From Rhipidocladum racemiflorum (taxonomy: Eukaryota; Streptophyta; Magnoliopsida; Poales; Poaceae), in the NCBI GenBank assembly GCA_036346355.1, contig CM070569.1, forward strand, positions 58,242,561 to 58,306,560: DNA of 64,000 nt, read 5' to 3'. The notes beneath the pieces were generated by a model that saw only the letters and a list, made by a program, of their open reading frames with translations, did not search any database and was not told the origin of the DNA. This document shows positions 54,991 to 64,000 of this stretch, in pieces; the stretch's first letter is position 1, and each line of letters starts with the position of its first letter. The position numbers and the translations under genes are program-made.

Positions 54991-55759
54991 ATGGACAAGT
55001 TCGATCGGACTCAAGGGCTTGGAGCCGCCGGATTCCAATCCGGTTAGGAAAATCGGACCGGGCACGGGGGCAAGGGGAATTTACCCCTTTGCCCCCCATT
55101 ATTTATTTAATTTATTTATTTATTTTTTTTCTGAATATTGAATAGAAAATTCGGAAAATTGAATAAAAATAGTCGGAAAATTCTGAAAATTGCTAGAAAA
55201 ATATGAAAATTCCTAGAAAATTGCAGAAAATTTTATGGCTCTGTTTTGAATTTATTCTTAGCCTTATTTTCTGCATTTATGAATATTTGCTTGCATTTTT
55301 GCAGTAATTGCCCTGTTTAGAATATCGGAAATTCCTGAGAATTTATTTTCGTATTTATGAATTTATGAATTATGTCATGTTGATATTTGCTGAAATTAAA
55401 ATTTTCTGTTGTACAGTAATTCTGAAAATTGCTTGGAAATTAGCAGAAATTATGAAAAATGCTAGGAAAATTCCAGAATATTTCATATGGCATAAAATGA
55501 GAACCTGTGTGGTTGGGATTTGATTTTGATAATGAATAAACAGATATGAGACAATTGGTGTCTAGGAAAACACAATGAGGCTTGGTTCTTTAATTGGCAC
55601 CCGGAAACGGGAAGTGCTCCCTCCCTCATGTGAGCCCTAAGGCGAGTTGACTGGCCAAGAGTCGAATTGACGGAGATATTCGTTACCTGTTTTCGCTCCC
55701 AACCAACGAGAGTTACATAAGTTGTAATTAGCATTACACCGCATTTAATTTATGTGGAA

Positions 55760-55885
55760 ATTTTTTTTCCCGTATTTATGAATATTTATGAATCTGTGTA
55801 TATATGAATTTTGCAGTTATGAATAATGTATTTATGAATCCTGCATTTATGAATCTCGCACTTATGAATTTTGCATTTATCTTTG
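55760..55885. repeat. TTTATGAAT short tandem-like repeat
   Basis: Seven or more degenerate units of TGCATTTATGAATCT spaced 14-22 bases; related text occurs at 55260-55360. Confidence 0.7.
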
Positions 55886-55893
55886 TATATATG

Positions 55894-56520
55894 TGTCGGG
55901 GATTGGCTATCTGGCAAAAGACCACGGTACCCCCGTGAAAAGCTAAACCCGTCGACCAAGCAACACTAAAAGAAGATGCTCGGAGAACGAAACGAGCATC
56001 CCTCCTTCTCCTCCGAGCATACGCATTTGCACCTTCGCTCGCAGAAGCACCAAACACAACCCCCCCACGAGCAAGCATGCTCGTAGAGGCCACGACCTGC
56101 TCGGGTGTTTTGGTCGGGGTGCCCGGTCAATGCCACAAGGAAGGAAGGTGGCAACCAATCAGCCGGAGATCAAGGGAAATCATACCCGAAATTCAAATAG
56201 CGCCGGTCAAGGGCGTAGATCGTAAATACGATTGCGCGCGATCCCAGGAGGTAGTTACCTTCTATGTACCTCTAGTCGTAGTATTTAAACCCCTGAAGAT
56301 CTCAGAATAGGAGGGACACCGAGATAGAACACAATACACTGGAGTAGGGCTATTATCTCGGCGGTGAGAGGCCCGAACCAGATAAAACACCGTGTTCCAC
56401 CCTTCTTCTTCTCCCGACCTCGCGTCGCTCGAACGCCCTCTTCGGTCCGTGCACGACGGCTCTGTTGATCCCCATTCAACAAGTAAGCTCGACGGGAGCC
56501 CGTTCTCCAATCGTCGGATA
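55894..56520 (+). repeat. Tat-type 5' LTR (right border approximate)
   Basis: Begins TGTCGGGGATTGGC. TATTTAAAC at 56279-56287 is a TATA-like site. GTAGGGCTATTATCTCGG and GATAAAACACCGTGTTCC downstream match the layout of the Tat LTR leader at 28540-28600. The 3' border lies near ATCGTCGGATA. The usual CCGACA end is not visible, so the end is estimated from the primer site. Confidence 0.65.
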
Positions 56521-56542
56521 CCGGGCGCCCGTCAGTGGGGAC
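56521..56542 (+). other. Probable primer-binding site of the Tat-type element
   Basis: CCGGGCGCCCGTCAGTGGGG resembles the TGGCGCC-GT-TGTGGGGA primer sites of plant Tat/Athila elements, but with changes. The tRNA species is not determined from sequence alone. Confidence 0.5.
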
Positions 56543-56599
56543 GGCAGTTTGATTCCGTCGCGGATCAAGATCCTCGAGGATGCCAAACTCGGGAGACAC

Positions 56600-58450
56600 T
56601 CGGGACCTTTGTGTTTTTGACCACGTTGAAGATGACGGCGTGTACTACGCCGCCGACAACGTGGCGGGGTGACCGATCCTATCGGTCACACCGAAGTCTG
56701 GGAGCCTTTCCGGACACGAACGCGAGGGCAGATCCTCCATTCCCGAGACATTACCCTCGGAGACCCCGAGGATGACTGCGACGAGCTCTCACGATGGCCT
56801 GGACATACCAGGCGACCTAGAGCTCGACCGAGAGATCAAGGCCCCAAGGGGATACAATGATGTCCCCATCGCTTTCATCCCGCTCTCGTCGAGTCAACGT
56901 GGCCGGAGCCGTGCGAGCTTCGGAGAGGATCCTCGACGCCGCCAAGCACGACCACTACGAGGCGACCAGACTCCACCTGAGGCGTCTTTGGGAAAGACCC
57001 TCGCAAGCATTCGCCGCCAGGCAAAGGGAGGTGCGCTTCCACGGAAAGGAACTCGCGGTACCGAACTCCCGATCGCACTCGAGCACCGTCAAAGCTCACC
57101 GCCGCTTGATTCACCGGAAGCGAGGCAGCTCTGAGGCCTTGGCGGCGGTCGTGCGTGACCTGCGCAGTTTCCCCGAGCAAGTAGACTTAGAGGCCGTGGG
57201 CAGGGTCGTAGCCGAAGATTTGGAAAGGCTTGCCGCCGAGCTAAAAGTATCGGATCCCCCTCGTGGTCGGGATGCCCGGAGTGTTTCCCGGGACCATCGC
57301 AAACACTCCCCCGTGCGCTCGCACAGAGGTGAATCTCGGAGCCATGCTCGGAGATCACCCTGCATCGCTTAATCCGATCCGGAAAGGCCCGGAACGATCC
57401 AGAGCAACCTCAGGGCGATATCTGTACAATCGCCCAGATTACGAACGCTCTGAACGCTCCACGACCAAGCGGTCATCGGCACGACCGTCACAGGAGGTTT
57501 TCTCCCGACTCGGCCCGCGCGCGGGGCGTTGGGTGGAAGACCCGCGTGGAGGCCGCCAGACCGAGGGTTTCACCGTGAAACCCCGAGTTTCGGTTGCCGG
57601 GCCTTCACGAGCTCCCTCCGGGACGTCGCATGGCCGAACAGATTCAAGCCCGGCCACGTCGAGAGATTCAACGGGACCCAGAACCCGGACGAATTCCTCT
57701 CAATATACACTACCGCCATCCTCGCCGCCGGAGGCAATGAGGGGGTGATGGCAAATTACCCGCCGACGGCTCGACGGAGCCGCCAGACGTGGCTTTTCAA
57801 TCGAAGGAAGGATCCATACGGTCTGAGGCGGCTCAGCCAGCGCTCAGAAACAAATTTCCGGAGCTGCTACATCCGCCGGGAAAGGAGCGCGACCAGGCGC
57901 TTGATACTGAAGACGAGGAAACCTGCGGCGATTCGTCGAGAGGTTCATCCAGTCCGAACTCGATCCGAACATATCGGACGAGGTCATCGTCCGAAGCTTT
58001 CAAGTTCGAGTGCGAGGCGTCGCGCTTCACACAGGACCTGGAGATCCACCCGGATCTACGGCGAACGAGCTCTTCCGAATGGCCGAGCGATACGCCAACG
58101 CAGATGAAGCCGTCCAATGGAAGAAAATGCTGGATGAAGGGAAGCTGCCGCCTCAGCCTGGTCTAGAGACCTCAGCTAGCAAAAAGGGCTCGAATTCTGT
58201 AGATAAGAAGATCAAGAAGAAGAAGAAAAAGCAACCCTCGCCAGCCATGGTAGCCGCGGTGGAACAACAACAACCCCGAGCAACCCAGCCGCAGCGCCGG
58301 GGGCTTAATGCTCGGGGAAGAGGACAACCACCCAGGCCTCGAGGACGAGGCGACCAAGCGGACCGACGAGGCGACCAAGCGGACCGACGAGGCGACCAAG
58401 CGGACCGACGGGGCGACCTCTACTGTCCACTTCACCAGGCGCACGGGCAC
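56600..58450 (+). pseudogene. Tat-type gag, multiply frameshifted and cut by the BARE insertion
   Basis: The N-terminal Arg/Glu-rich part is open at 56857-57372 (SERILDAAKHDHYEATRLHL). The capsid region at about 57620-57800 reads WPNRFKPGHVERFNGTQNP, then EFLSIYTTAILAAGGNEG and MANYPPTA, parallel to the gag at the left edge of the window. The C-terminal frame 58010-58450 has ELFRMAERYANADEA, a Lys run, an (RGDQADR)3 repeat, and the knuckle-like start YCPLHQAHGH, where the BARE LTR interrupts it. At least three frame changes lie between 57750 and 58010. Confidence 0.8.
58350..58412. repeat. 21-bp tandem repeat in Tat gag, three copies
   Basis: GCGACCAAGCGGACCGACGA-type units at 58350, 58371 and 58392, in frame, encoding RGDQADR three times before the knuckle. 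Basic/acidic alternation suggests a disordered linker. Confidence 0.85.
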
Positions 58451-60063
58451 TGAAGGGAATATGCCCGAGAGGCAATAATAAATTATTTATTATCATATTC
58501 CATGTTTATAATAGATGTTTATTTCTCATGCTAAAATTGTATTAATCGGAAACGTTAATACATGTGTGTTTAATAAACAAAAAGGTTCCTAGTAAAGCCT
58601 CTTTTTAAACTAGCTCGTTGATTAACTGATGATCAAGGTTTCCTGATCATGAACATTGGATGTTGTTAATAACGGGGTCATGTCATTAGAAGAATGATGT
58701 GATGAACACACACCCAAATTGGTATAGCAAATACGATCAAGTCATTTAGTTTGTTCTTTGTATCAAACACATTCGAAATAGCTCTTTTCCTTAGACCATG
58801 AGATGATGTCAATCACTAATTAGGAAGAGTACTTTGATGACATCAAAGCGTCACTCCGTAACACGGTGACTATAAAGATGGATTTGGGTACTATGAAAGT
58901 ATTAGTTGAGGCTCATGCATCAAGAGTGGGATTTGTCCATCCGGATGACGGAGAGATATACTCTGGGCCCTCTCGGTGATATCACATTGACATCGCTTGC
59001 AAGCATGTGACTAGGTCACAAGAATGTTATATCACGGAACGAGTAAAGAGTACTTGTCGATAGCGGGATCGAACTAGGTATAGTTGATCTTGATGATCGG
59101 ATCCGGACAAGTAAAATATCGTGAGACAAAAGGAATTGGTTATGTCGTTTACGGTTTACGCGATCACTAGTTCATCGTTGAGTGAATGGGAGTCATTATG
59201 GATCTCGAGATCCCGCCGATGATTATTGATCCGAGAGGAGTCTCAATCATGTCCATTTTATTCACGAACCGTAGGGTGACACACTTAAGGTTCATCGATG
59301 CATTTGAGTGGATACGAAACAGGAGAAAAGTATGGATAAGATAGGACTATTTTGAGTATCGCCGGAATAGTTTCGGATATCGGAATAGTTAAAGGGGGTA
59401 TATGTTAATGTTTGTTAATTAAAAGAATTAACAAATATTAAATCTGAAATAAAAATGTTTATGGGAGAAAACCTTTCATTTCTTGAGTGGGGTTTTAATG
59501 GAAACCAAAGTGGGTTGAGTGGAGAGATCACTCACATGAAGAGAGGGAGGGCAAGGGGCACCCCATGCGCCGACCACCCCTTGGGTTCTCCTCCTCCTCC
59601 TCCTATAAAAGGGAGGGAGGAGCTCCTCTCTTTGGTGTTCATCCATTTGACCCTTTGGTTGGTCCTTTCTCCCTCCTCCTGGCGATCCGCTTTTTAGCCG
59701 TGGCTTATGCGGCCCATTCTGAAATTATTTCTCCACCACCACCACCACTAAGGCGTAGTGTTGTTGGAGTTTTCCGGATCCACTACTTCCGCTGCCTACC
59801 GAACGAGGGATTGGAGGTCATCGTTGATCCGTGCGTGTGACCAAATGCGGAGGCGTTGCCGTTTGTGGCGCTCATCTTCGCGACTTCGAAGTCGGGAGTG
59901 TACCTCTACATCAACCACGTTTGTTTGCGGGAACGTTATTCCCGCTTTCGGTCTACGAGGGTGAGTCCTTCTGAAACCATTTACTTGCATCTCCTAGATA
60001 TGATCTTGGTGTTTGGTTGCAATCGTAGGAAAATTTTTGTTTTCCATGCTTCGAAACCCTTCA
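58451..60063 (+). repeat. BARE/Angela-type 5' LTR (1613 bp)
   Basis: Starts TGAAGGGAATATGCCC and ends GAAACCCTTCA, next to the primer site. TATAAAAGG at 59604-59612 is the likely TATA box. Contains the family's CTCTCGGTGATATCACA and ACGGAACGAGTAAAGAG segments. The partner LTR lies outside the window. Confidence 0.9.
59604..59612 (+). promoter_or_regulatory. TATA box of the BARE-type LTR
   Basis: TATAAAAGG in CTCCTATAAAAGGGAGGG, the expected position about 450 bases before the LTR end in this family. Confidence 0.75.
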
Positions 60064-60064
60064 G

Positions 60065-60076
60065 TGGTATCAGAGC
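60065..60076 (+). other. Primer-binding site, tRNA-Met type (BARE-type element)
   Basis: TGGTATCAGAGC, one base after the LTR end. Plus orientation. Confidence 0.95.
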
Positions 60077-60228
60077 CGTGTCTATGCGTAGATATTTTGT
60101 ACGGTTTAAAACACATGTGGATGTGGGCGTTGATGATCATGTTATTGCATACTTTCGTGTATTTTGGATCATGGTGGCATAGTGGGATTTGAAGCGGCCC
60201 GGACTAACCTTACATGTCCTCGCACATG
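60077..60228 (+). other. BARE-type leader, first part
   Basis: Untranslated leader downstream of the primer site, ending at the solo LTR insertion; the leader resumes at 61370. Confidence 0.8.
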
Positions 60229-61364
60229 TGAAGGATCGTTATTTTTGATCCAGTTGATTTTGATGATGAGTATTTGAAAAAGATTTGAAACCAGTTTGAT
60301 ATTTCGACAAGATTTATTTTTTGGTTTCTTTATTTGAAAAGATCTGAAATCAGTTTGATTATTTGAAAAGCTTTTTGATTTTTGCAAAGGTTTTTGTTCG
60401 TGTTTTGAAATCGTGTTCTTAGAATATTTAATGCAATGCACTCCTGTGAGTGGTTGCATGGTTTAATGTGAGTCAAGTCGCGGACTTGTGCTCGGAATCG
60501 TTTTGTGGTTTGTTCATGTGCAGGTATTGCTCGAGGGCGAATGTGGTCGATGACGGATCGAACTAGGTTCATGGAGGAACTGAGGTTCGGGACTAGGTTC
60601 AGGGGGAACTGAGGTCTTGGTGGTCAAGGATGTCATGCGGGACGTTCGGGCTAAGAGAATGGTGCACATGAAGAATGGTTAGTCACGTGAGAATGGCATG
60701 AGGTCATTCGGGTGCAAAGTGTTAGTCACGTGAGTATGGTAGGGTTGCCATACGCGTGCAAGAGTTGTACTCGGCCAGGTTGGGCCAAGTGGAGTTGTGT
60801 TGAATACATGCTCTTTCTAGGATTAGGAGTGGGAATCCTTTTAGGATTAGGAATCCTTCTAGGATTAGGACTCCTTCTAGGATTAGGTGTGTTTGCCTTC
60901 TTTAAATAGAGGGGTTGCCTCCTGTTGAAGGCAATCAAGCTTTGAGCAAGCTTTAGGGTTGTACTCTTTTGTTTGGAGTATTTTAGACAAAAGAAAGGAG
61001 AAATAAAGATCAAGTTCATCAAATCTTTCGGCGAGCTACAATTCTAGTTAGATTTATTCTCGCCATCTTCTGGAATAGTAAGCTTGCGAAGGTCATAACT
61101 TTTGATCCGTAAGTACGATTGAGCTGATTCTTTTTGGGTTTGATTCGTATTGGAATCTAGTTTCTTGTGTCCAAATTTCAGATCGATCGGACGGTTGGAT
61201 CTCCGGGAATTCGCGTTTTACCAAACCTCTATCATTCTGTTTTTTCGAAAACGAGGCAATTATTTGGTTCTATTTTGGGGTAAACTTTTAATAGATCAAG
61301 AATTTGGTTTTAGCTTCCGCACAATCATTCACCCCCCCCTCTGATTGCTATATTCGGTCCTACA
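60229..61364 (+). repeat. Solo LTR, SIRE-related short form (1136 bp), inside the BARE leader
   Basis: Starts TGAAGGATCGTT and ends TTCGGTCCTACA. ACATG flanks it on both sides (60224-60228, 61365-61369), a perfect duplication. From about 60450 on it follows the 31839-33640 LTR (GGACTTGTGCTCGGAATCG, GTTAGTCACGTGAGTATGG, TTGATCCGTAAGT). It lacks the CGGACCAA array and has TTTAAATAGAGG in place of the TATA box. No internal region is present. Confidence 0.9.
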
Positions 61365-61369
61365 ACATG

Positions 61370-62380
61370 AGACTTGTTCCACGCTCGACATGCAACTAGT
61401 ATTGCATAAGTGGCTTTGCGGGTGTCAGTTTCTCCTACTATAGTCATGATCTAATTTACAACGGTTTGCTAATAATGTTTTTATCACCGTTGTGGTTCTT
61501 GTTCGTAGGTAAGAATAGTTTTTCCTAGAAAGCCCAAAACCACGTAAAATATGCAAAAATAAATTAGAGGCGTCTAACTTGTTTTTGCAGGGCTTGTGAT
61601 GTGATATGGTCATTGATACAAAGATTGTTGTATGAAATGAAATTTATTGTAAATTTAAACAACCGCGAGAATATTTGGTTGTTTTTCTTTGTATGGCCTG
61701 CGTGCTAAGTATATGTCCATGTGATATATTGTAATGGAGGAAGACAATCAAGATGGCGACATCATGGACCTTGGTGCCATGCCTGGGTGGAATGATGGAG
61801 ATCATACCATGTCGCACAAGATGGAGATCAAGTCTTTGAAAGGACCATATCATATCACTTTATTCATGCATGTGATGTTAATCCTTTTATGCATCTTATT
61901 TTGCTTGATTATGATCACGTCGATAGCACTATAAGATGATCCCTCCAAATTAATATCAAGATAATAATGTGTTCTTCCATAGTATGCACCGTTAAGAAAG
62001 TTCGTCGTTTCGAAGCACCACGTGATGATCGGGTGTGATAGACTCTACGTTCGCATACAACGGGTGTAAGCCGATTTACACACGCAAATACTTTGGTTCT
62101 ACTTGGCGAGCCTAGCATGTACAGACATGGCCTCGAACACGAACCGAAAGGTAAAGCATGAGTCATATGGATGATATGATGAACATATTGATGTTCGCCT
62201 TTGAAACTATGCCGTCTCACGTGATGATCGGTTTCGGTATAGTGAATTTGGTTCGTGTAATCACTAAAGATGACTAGAGGGATGTTGTTTTTGAGTGGGA
62301 GTTCTCGTAGTAATTTTGAATTAAACTTGAACTTAATCTATTATGAACTTAGTCTAAATAACTTTGCAAATACGTTGTAG
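61370..62380 (+). other. BARE-type leader, second part
   Basis: Resumes with AGACTTGTTCC after the duplication and runs to the gag ATG at 62381. Leaders of this family are about 1-2 kb and non-coding. Contains CACGTGATGATCGG twice (62020, 62219). Confidence 0.8.
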
Positions 62381-63110
62381 ATGGCACCCCTACTTTCAAT
62401 TTCAATCTGTTCATGGAGAAAGAGAAACTAGCCACCAATGGTAGCAACTTTACCAATCGGGCCCTTAACACGAGGATTCTCCTCGTTGCTCAAAGGAGCT
62501 ATGTGCTAGAAGCGCCATGGGTGCCCCGCCTACCGATGATGCCCCAGGAGGAGAAAAATGTTTTCTTGACTCGCAAGGAGGACCACGATTTAGTTCAATG
62601 CGGCATTTTGTATGGCCTTGAGCCTGAGCCGCGAAAACGTTTGAGCACAAAGAATGCTTTTGATACAATGAGAGAGTTGAAAATGATCTTCGACACCCAT
62701 GCCATGATGAGAGTTATGAAGCTTGAAAAGTTCTTTAGCCGCATGATGGAGGAAAACAGCTCCGTTAGTGAGCATATACTCAAAATGTCTGGGTATGCCG
62801 ATAAACTCATAGCTTTGGGAATAACGATCCCCATTGAGCTAGGAATTCATCGTGTTCTCGATCCTACGCCACCAAGCTACAAGAGCTTTGTGATGAACTA
62901 CAACATGCAGGGCATGAAGAAGTCTCTCCCGAGCTTACATCAATCTTTGGCTTCTGAAGTGGAGATCAAGAAGGAACATCAAGTGTTGATGGTCCAAAAG
63001 ACTACTCGATTTCAAGAAGAAAGGCAAGGCTAAGGGAAACTTCAAGAAGAAGGGCAAGTCTGTTGCTACATCGAGAAGAAGACCAAGGCGGCCCTAAGTC
63101 GAATCTTGAA
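62381..63110 (+). pseudogene. BARE/Angela-type gag, frameshifted
   Basis: Gag builds the particle. The ATG at 62381 (ATGGCACCCCTACTTTC) fits the family start but goes out of frame within 30 bases. The long frame begins at 62413 (MEKEKLATNGSNFTNRALNT) and holds the copia gag domain: LTRKEDHDLVQCGILYGLEP, FDTMRELKMIFDTHAMMRVM, MEENSSVSEHILKMSGYADK, SYKSFVMNYNMQGMKKSLPS. It stops at 63033, and another frameshift follows before the zinc knuckle. Confidence 0.87.
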
Positions 63111-63111
63111 T

Positions 63112-64000
63112 GTTTTTTATTGCAAGGGCACTGGGCACTGGAAGCGCAACTGCCCAAAATATCTGGCTGATAAGAAGGACGGGAAAGTGAGCAAAGGTAT
63201 ATATGATATACATGTTATTGATGTGTACCTTACTAGTACTCGCAGTAGTGCCTGGGTATTTGATACCGGTTCGGTTGCTAACATATGTAACTCGAAACAG
63301 GAGCTAAGGAATAAGCGACAACTAGCAAGGGATGAGGTAATGATGCGCGTCGGCAATGGATCAAAAGTTGATGTGATCGCCGTCGGGACGCTACCTATCC
63401 AATTACCATCAGGATTAGTTATAAACCTAAATAATTGTTATTTAGTGCCTGCGTTGAGCATGAACATCATATCTGGATCTTGTTTAATGCGAGACGGTTA
63501 TTCATTCAAGTCTGAGAACAATGGTTGTTCAATTTATATGAATAATATCTTTTATGGTCATGCACCTGAAAAGAATGGTTTGTTTATTTTGAATCTTGAT
63601 AATAGTACACATGTTCATAATGTGAATGCCAAAAGAATTAAGTTGAATAATGATATTGCTGCATATATGTGGCATTGCCGCTTATGTCATATTGGTGTTA
63701 AACGCATGAAGAAGCTCCATTCTGATGGACTACTAGAATCACTTGATTATGAATCATTTGAGACATGTGAACCATGCCTCATGGGCAAGATGACTAGAAC
63801 CCCGTTTTCCGGTACAATGGAGCGGGCAACCGACTTATTGGAAATCATACATACCGATGTGTGTGGTCCAATGAGTGTGTCAGCGCGTGGTGGATATCGT
63901 TACTTCGTTACTTTCACGGATGATTTGAGTAGATATGGATATATTTACTTAATGAAACACAAGTCTGAAACATTTGAAAAGTTCAAAGAATTTCAGAGTG
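63112..64000 (+). CDS. BARE/Angela-type pol, 5' part: zinc knuckle, protease, pre-integrase, integrase start; runs off the window
   Basis: An open frame of about 295 codons with no stop to the window end. Zinc knuckle FYCKGTGHWKRNCPKYLADK; its first Cys is displaced by one extra T in the run TGTTTTTTAT at 63111-63120, which also breaks the link to gag. Aspartic protease follows at 63247-63480: AWVFDTGSVANICNSKQEL with an intact DTG, then NNCYLVPALSMNIISGS. The GAG-pre-integrase zinc domain is at about 63660-63800 (WHCRLCHIGVKRMKKLHSDG, CEPCLMGKMTR). The integrase core begins with IHTDVCGPMSVSARGGYRYF, the first catalytic Asp present, and FTDDLSRYGYIYLM. Enough is seen to assign the family. 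Whether the rest is intact is unknown. Confidence 0.9.

Larger units (their letters stand above)
53570..55893 (+). mobile_element. Internal region of the short-LTR element, carrying a hairpin-motif array; interrupted on the right
   Basis: No gag or pol domain is recognised. 53570-54250 and 54860-54990 hold about twenty copies of an (A/G)C-(ATGAA or ACGAA)-G core with self-complementary flanks. 54200-54860 is GC-rich with CGCCGCC-type text and meaningless frames. 55100-55500 is AT-rich with GAAAATTGCTAGAAAA repeats, and 55760-55885 repeats TGCATTTATGAAT. The element may be non-autonomous. A second Tat element begins at 55894. Confidence 0.5.
55894..58450 (+). mobile_element. Second Ty3/gypsy Tat-type element: 5' LTR, primer site and gag, interrupted by BARE
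   Basis: LTR start TGTCGGGGATTGG at 55894, a primer-site-like segment near 56520, then gag to 58450, where the BARE-type element is inserted. The gag is homologous to that at 3-911. The rest of the element lies beyond the window. A left flank ATATG would be its target duplication; the right copy is unseen. Confidence 0.8.
58451..64000 (+). mobile_element. Ty1/copia BARE/Angela-type element, 5' part, continues past the window
   Basis: 5' LTR 58451-60063, Met primer site 60065-60076, leader interrupted by a solo LTR (60229-61364), gag from 62381, and pol to the window end. LTR start (AATATGCCCGAGAGGCAATAA) and leader text (TGGGATTTGAAGCGGCCCGG, CACGTGATGATCGGGTGTG) match the BARE-1/Angela family of grasses as I know it. 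Left flank GGCAC (58446-58450) is the target copy; the right copy is outside. Confidence 0.9.

Overview
The window is intergenic, transposon-packed DNA of a plant, almost certainly a grass (Poaceae). The grass signal comes from a BARE/Angela-type copia LTR, grass-type Tat and Tekay gypsy elements, a SIRE/Opie-type copia element, and Stowaway- and Tourist-like MITEs. I found no intact host gene, tRNA, rRNA or CRISPR array. Nearly every recognisable protein fragment belongs to a mobile element, and most are frameshifted or deleted. Species cannot be set from this sequence.

Left block, 1-28732: the right-hand part of a Ty3/gypsy Tat-lineage (RIRE2-like) element on the + strand. It carries gag, protease, RT, two RNase H domains, integrase, a separate antisense gene and a 3' LTR. 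Two minus-strand retrotransposons sit inside it, each flanked by a perfect 5-bp target duplication. One is a Tekay-type chromovirus (3599-15034) with about 3.9-kb LTRs and no RT. The other is a SIRE/Opie-type copia element (17931-25761) with 1792-bp LTRs and no integrase or RT. The first splits the Tat pol between RNase H and integrase. The second splits the antisense gene.

Middle block, 28733-53349: repeat-derived DNA with a Tourist-like MITE (28988), a 'CAACACATGCA' array, a solo SIRE-type LTR (31839-33640), a foldback (34190-34545), and a complete-ended hAT transposon (34632-39499). The hAT transposase gene is broken by frameshifts and by a second hAT-type element (37103-37627). Then come a MITE cluster and two Stowaway-like MITEs (about 40-41.5 kb), a solo Tekay-like LTR (43456-46431), two neighbouring solo copia LTRs (47294-48342, 48452-49826), and another Tourist-like MITE (52407).

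Right block, 53350-64000: four elements nested in one another. A short-LTR retroelement (LTR 53350-53569) has an unusual internal region rich in small hairpins. It is interrupted by a second Tat-type element (55894), whose gag is interrupted by a BARE/Angela copia element (58451 to beyond the window), whose leader holds a solo SIRE-like LTR (60229-61364). The BARE gag-pol continues past the window edge and has an open frame from the zinc knuckle into integrase.

The most unusual signal is the hairpin array at 53570-54990: about twenty copies of an (A/G)C-ATGAA/ACGAA-G core. In about ten of them the flanks change from copy to copy but stay self-complementary. Also notable are the antisense Tat gene with its own TATA-like box, an LTR array of G-box/ABRE-like sites, a seven-knuckle chromoviral gag, and palindromic motif arrays upstream of the TATA box in several unrelated-looking LTRs.
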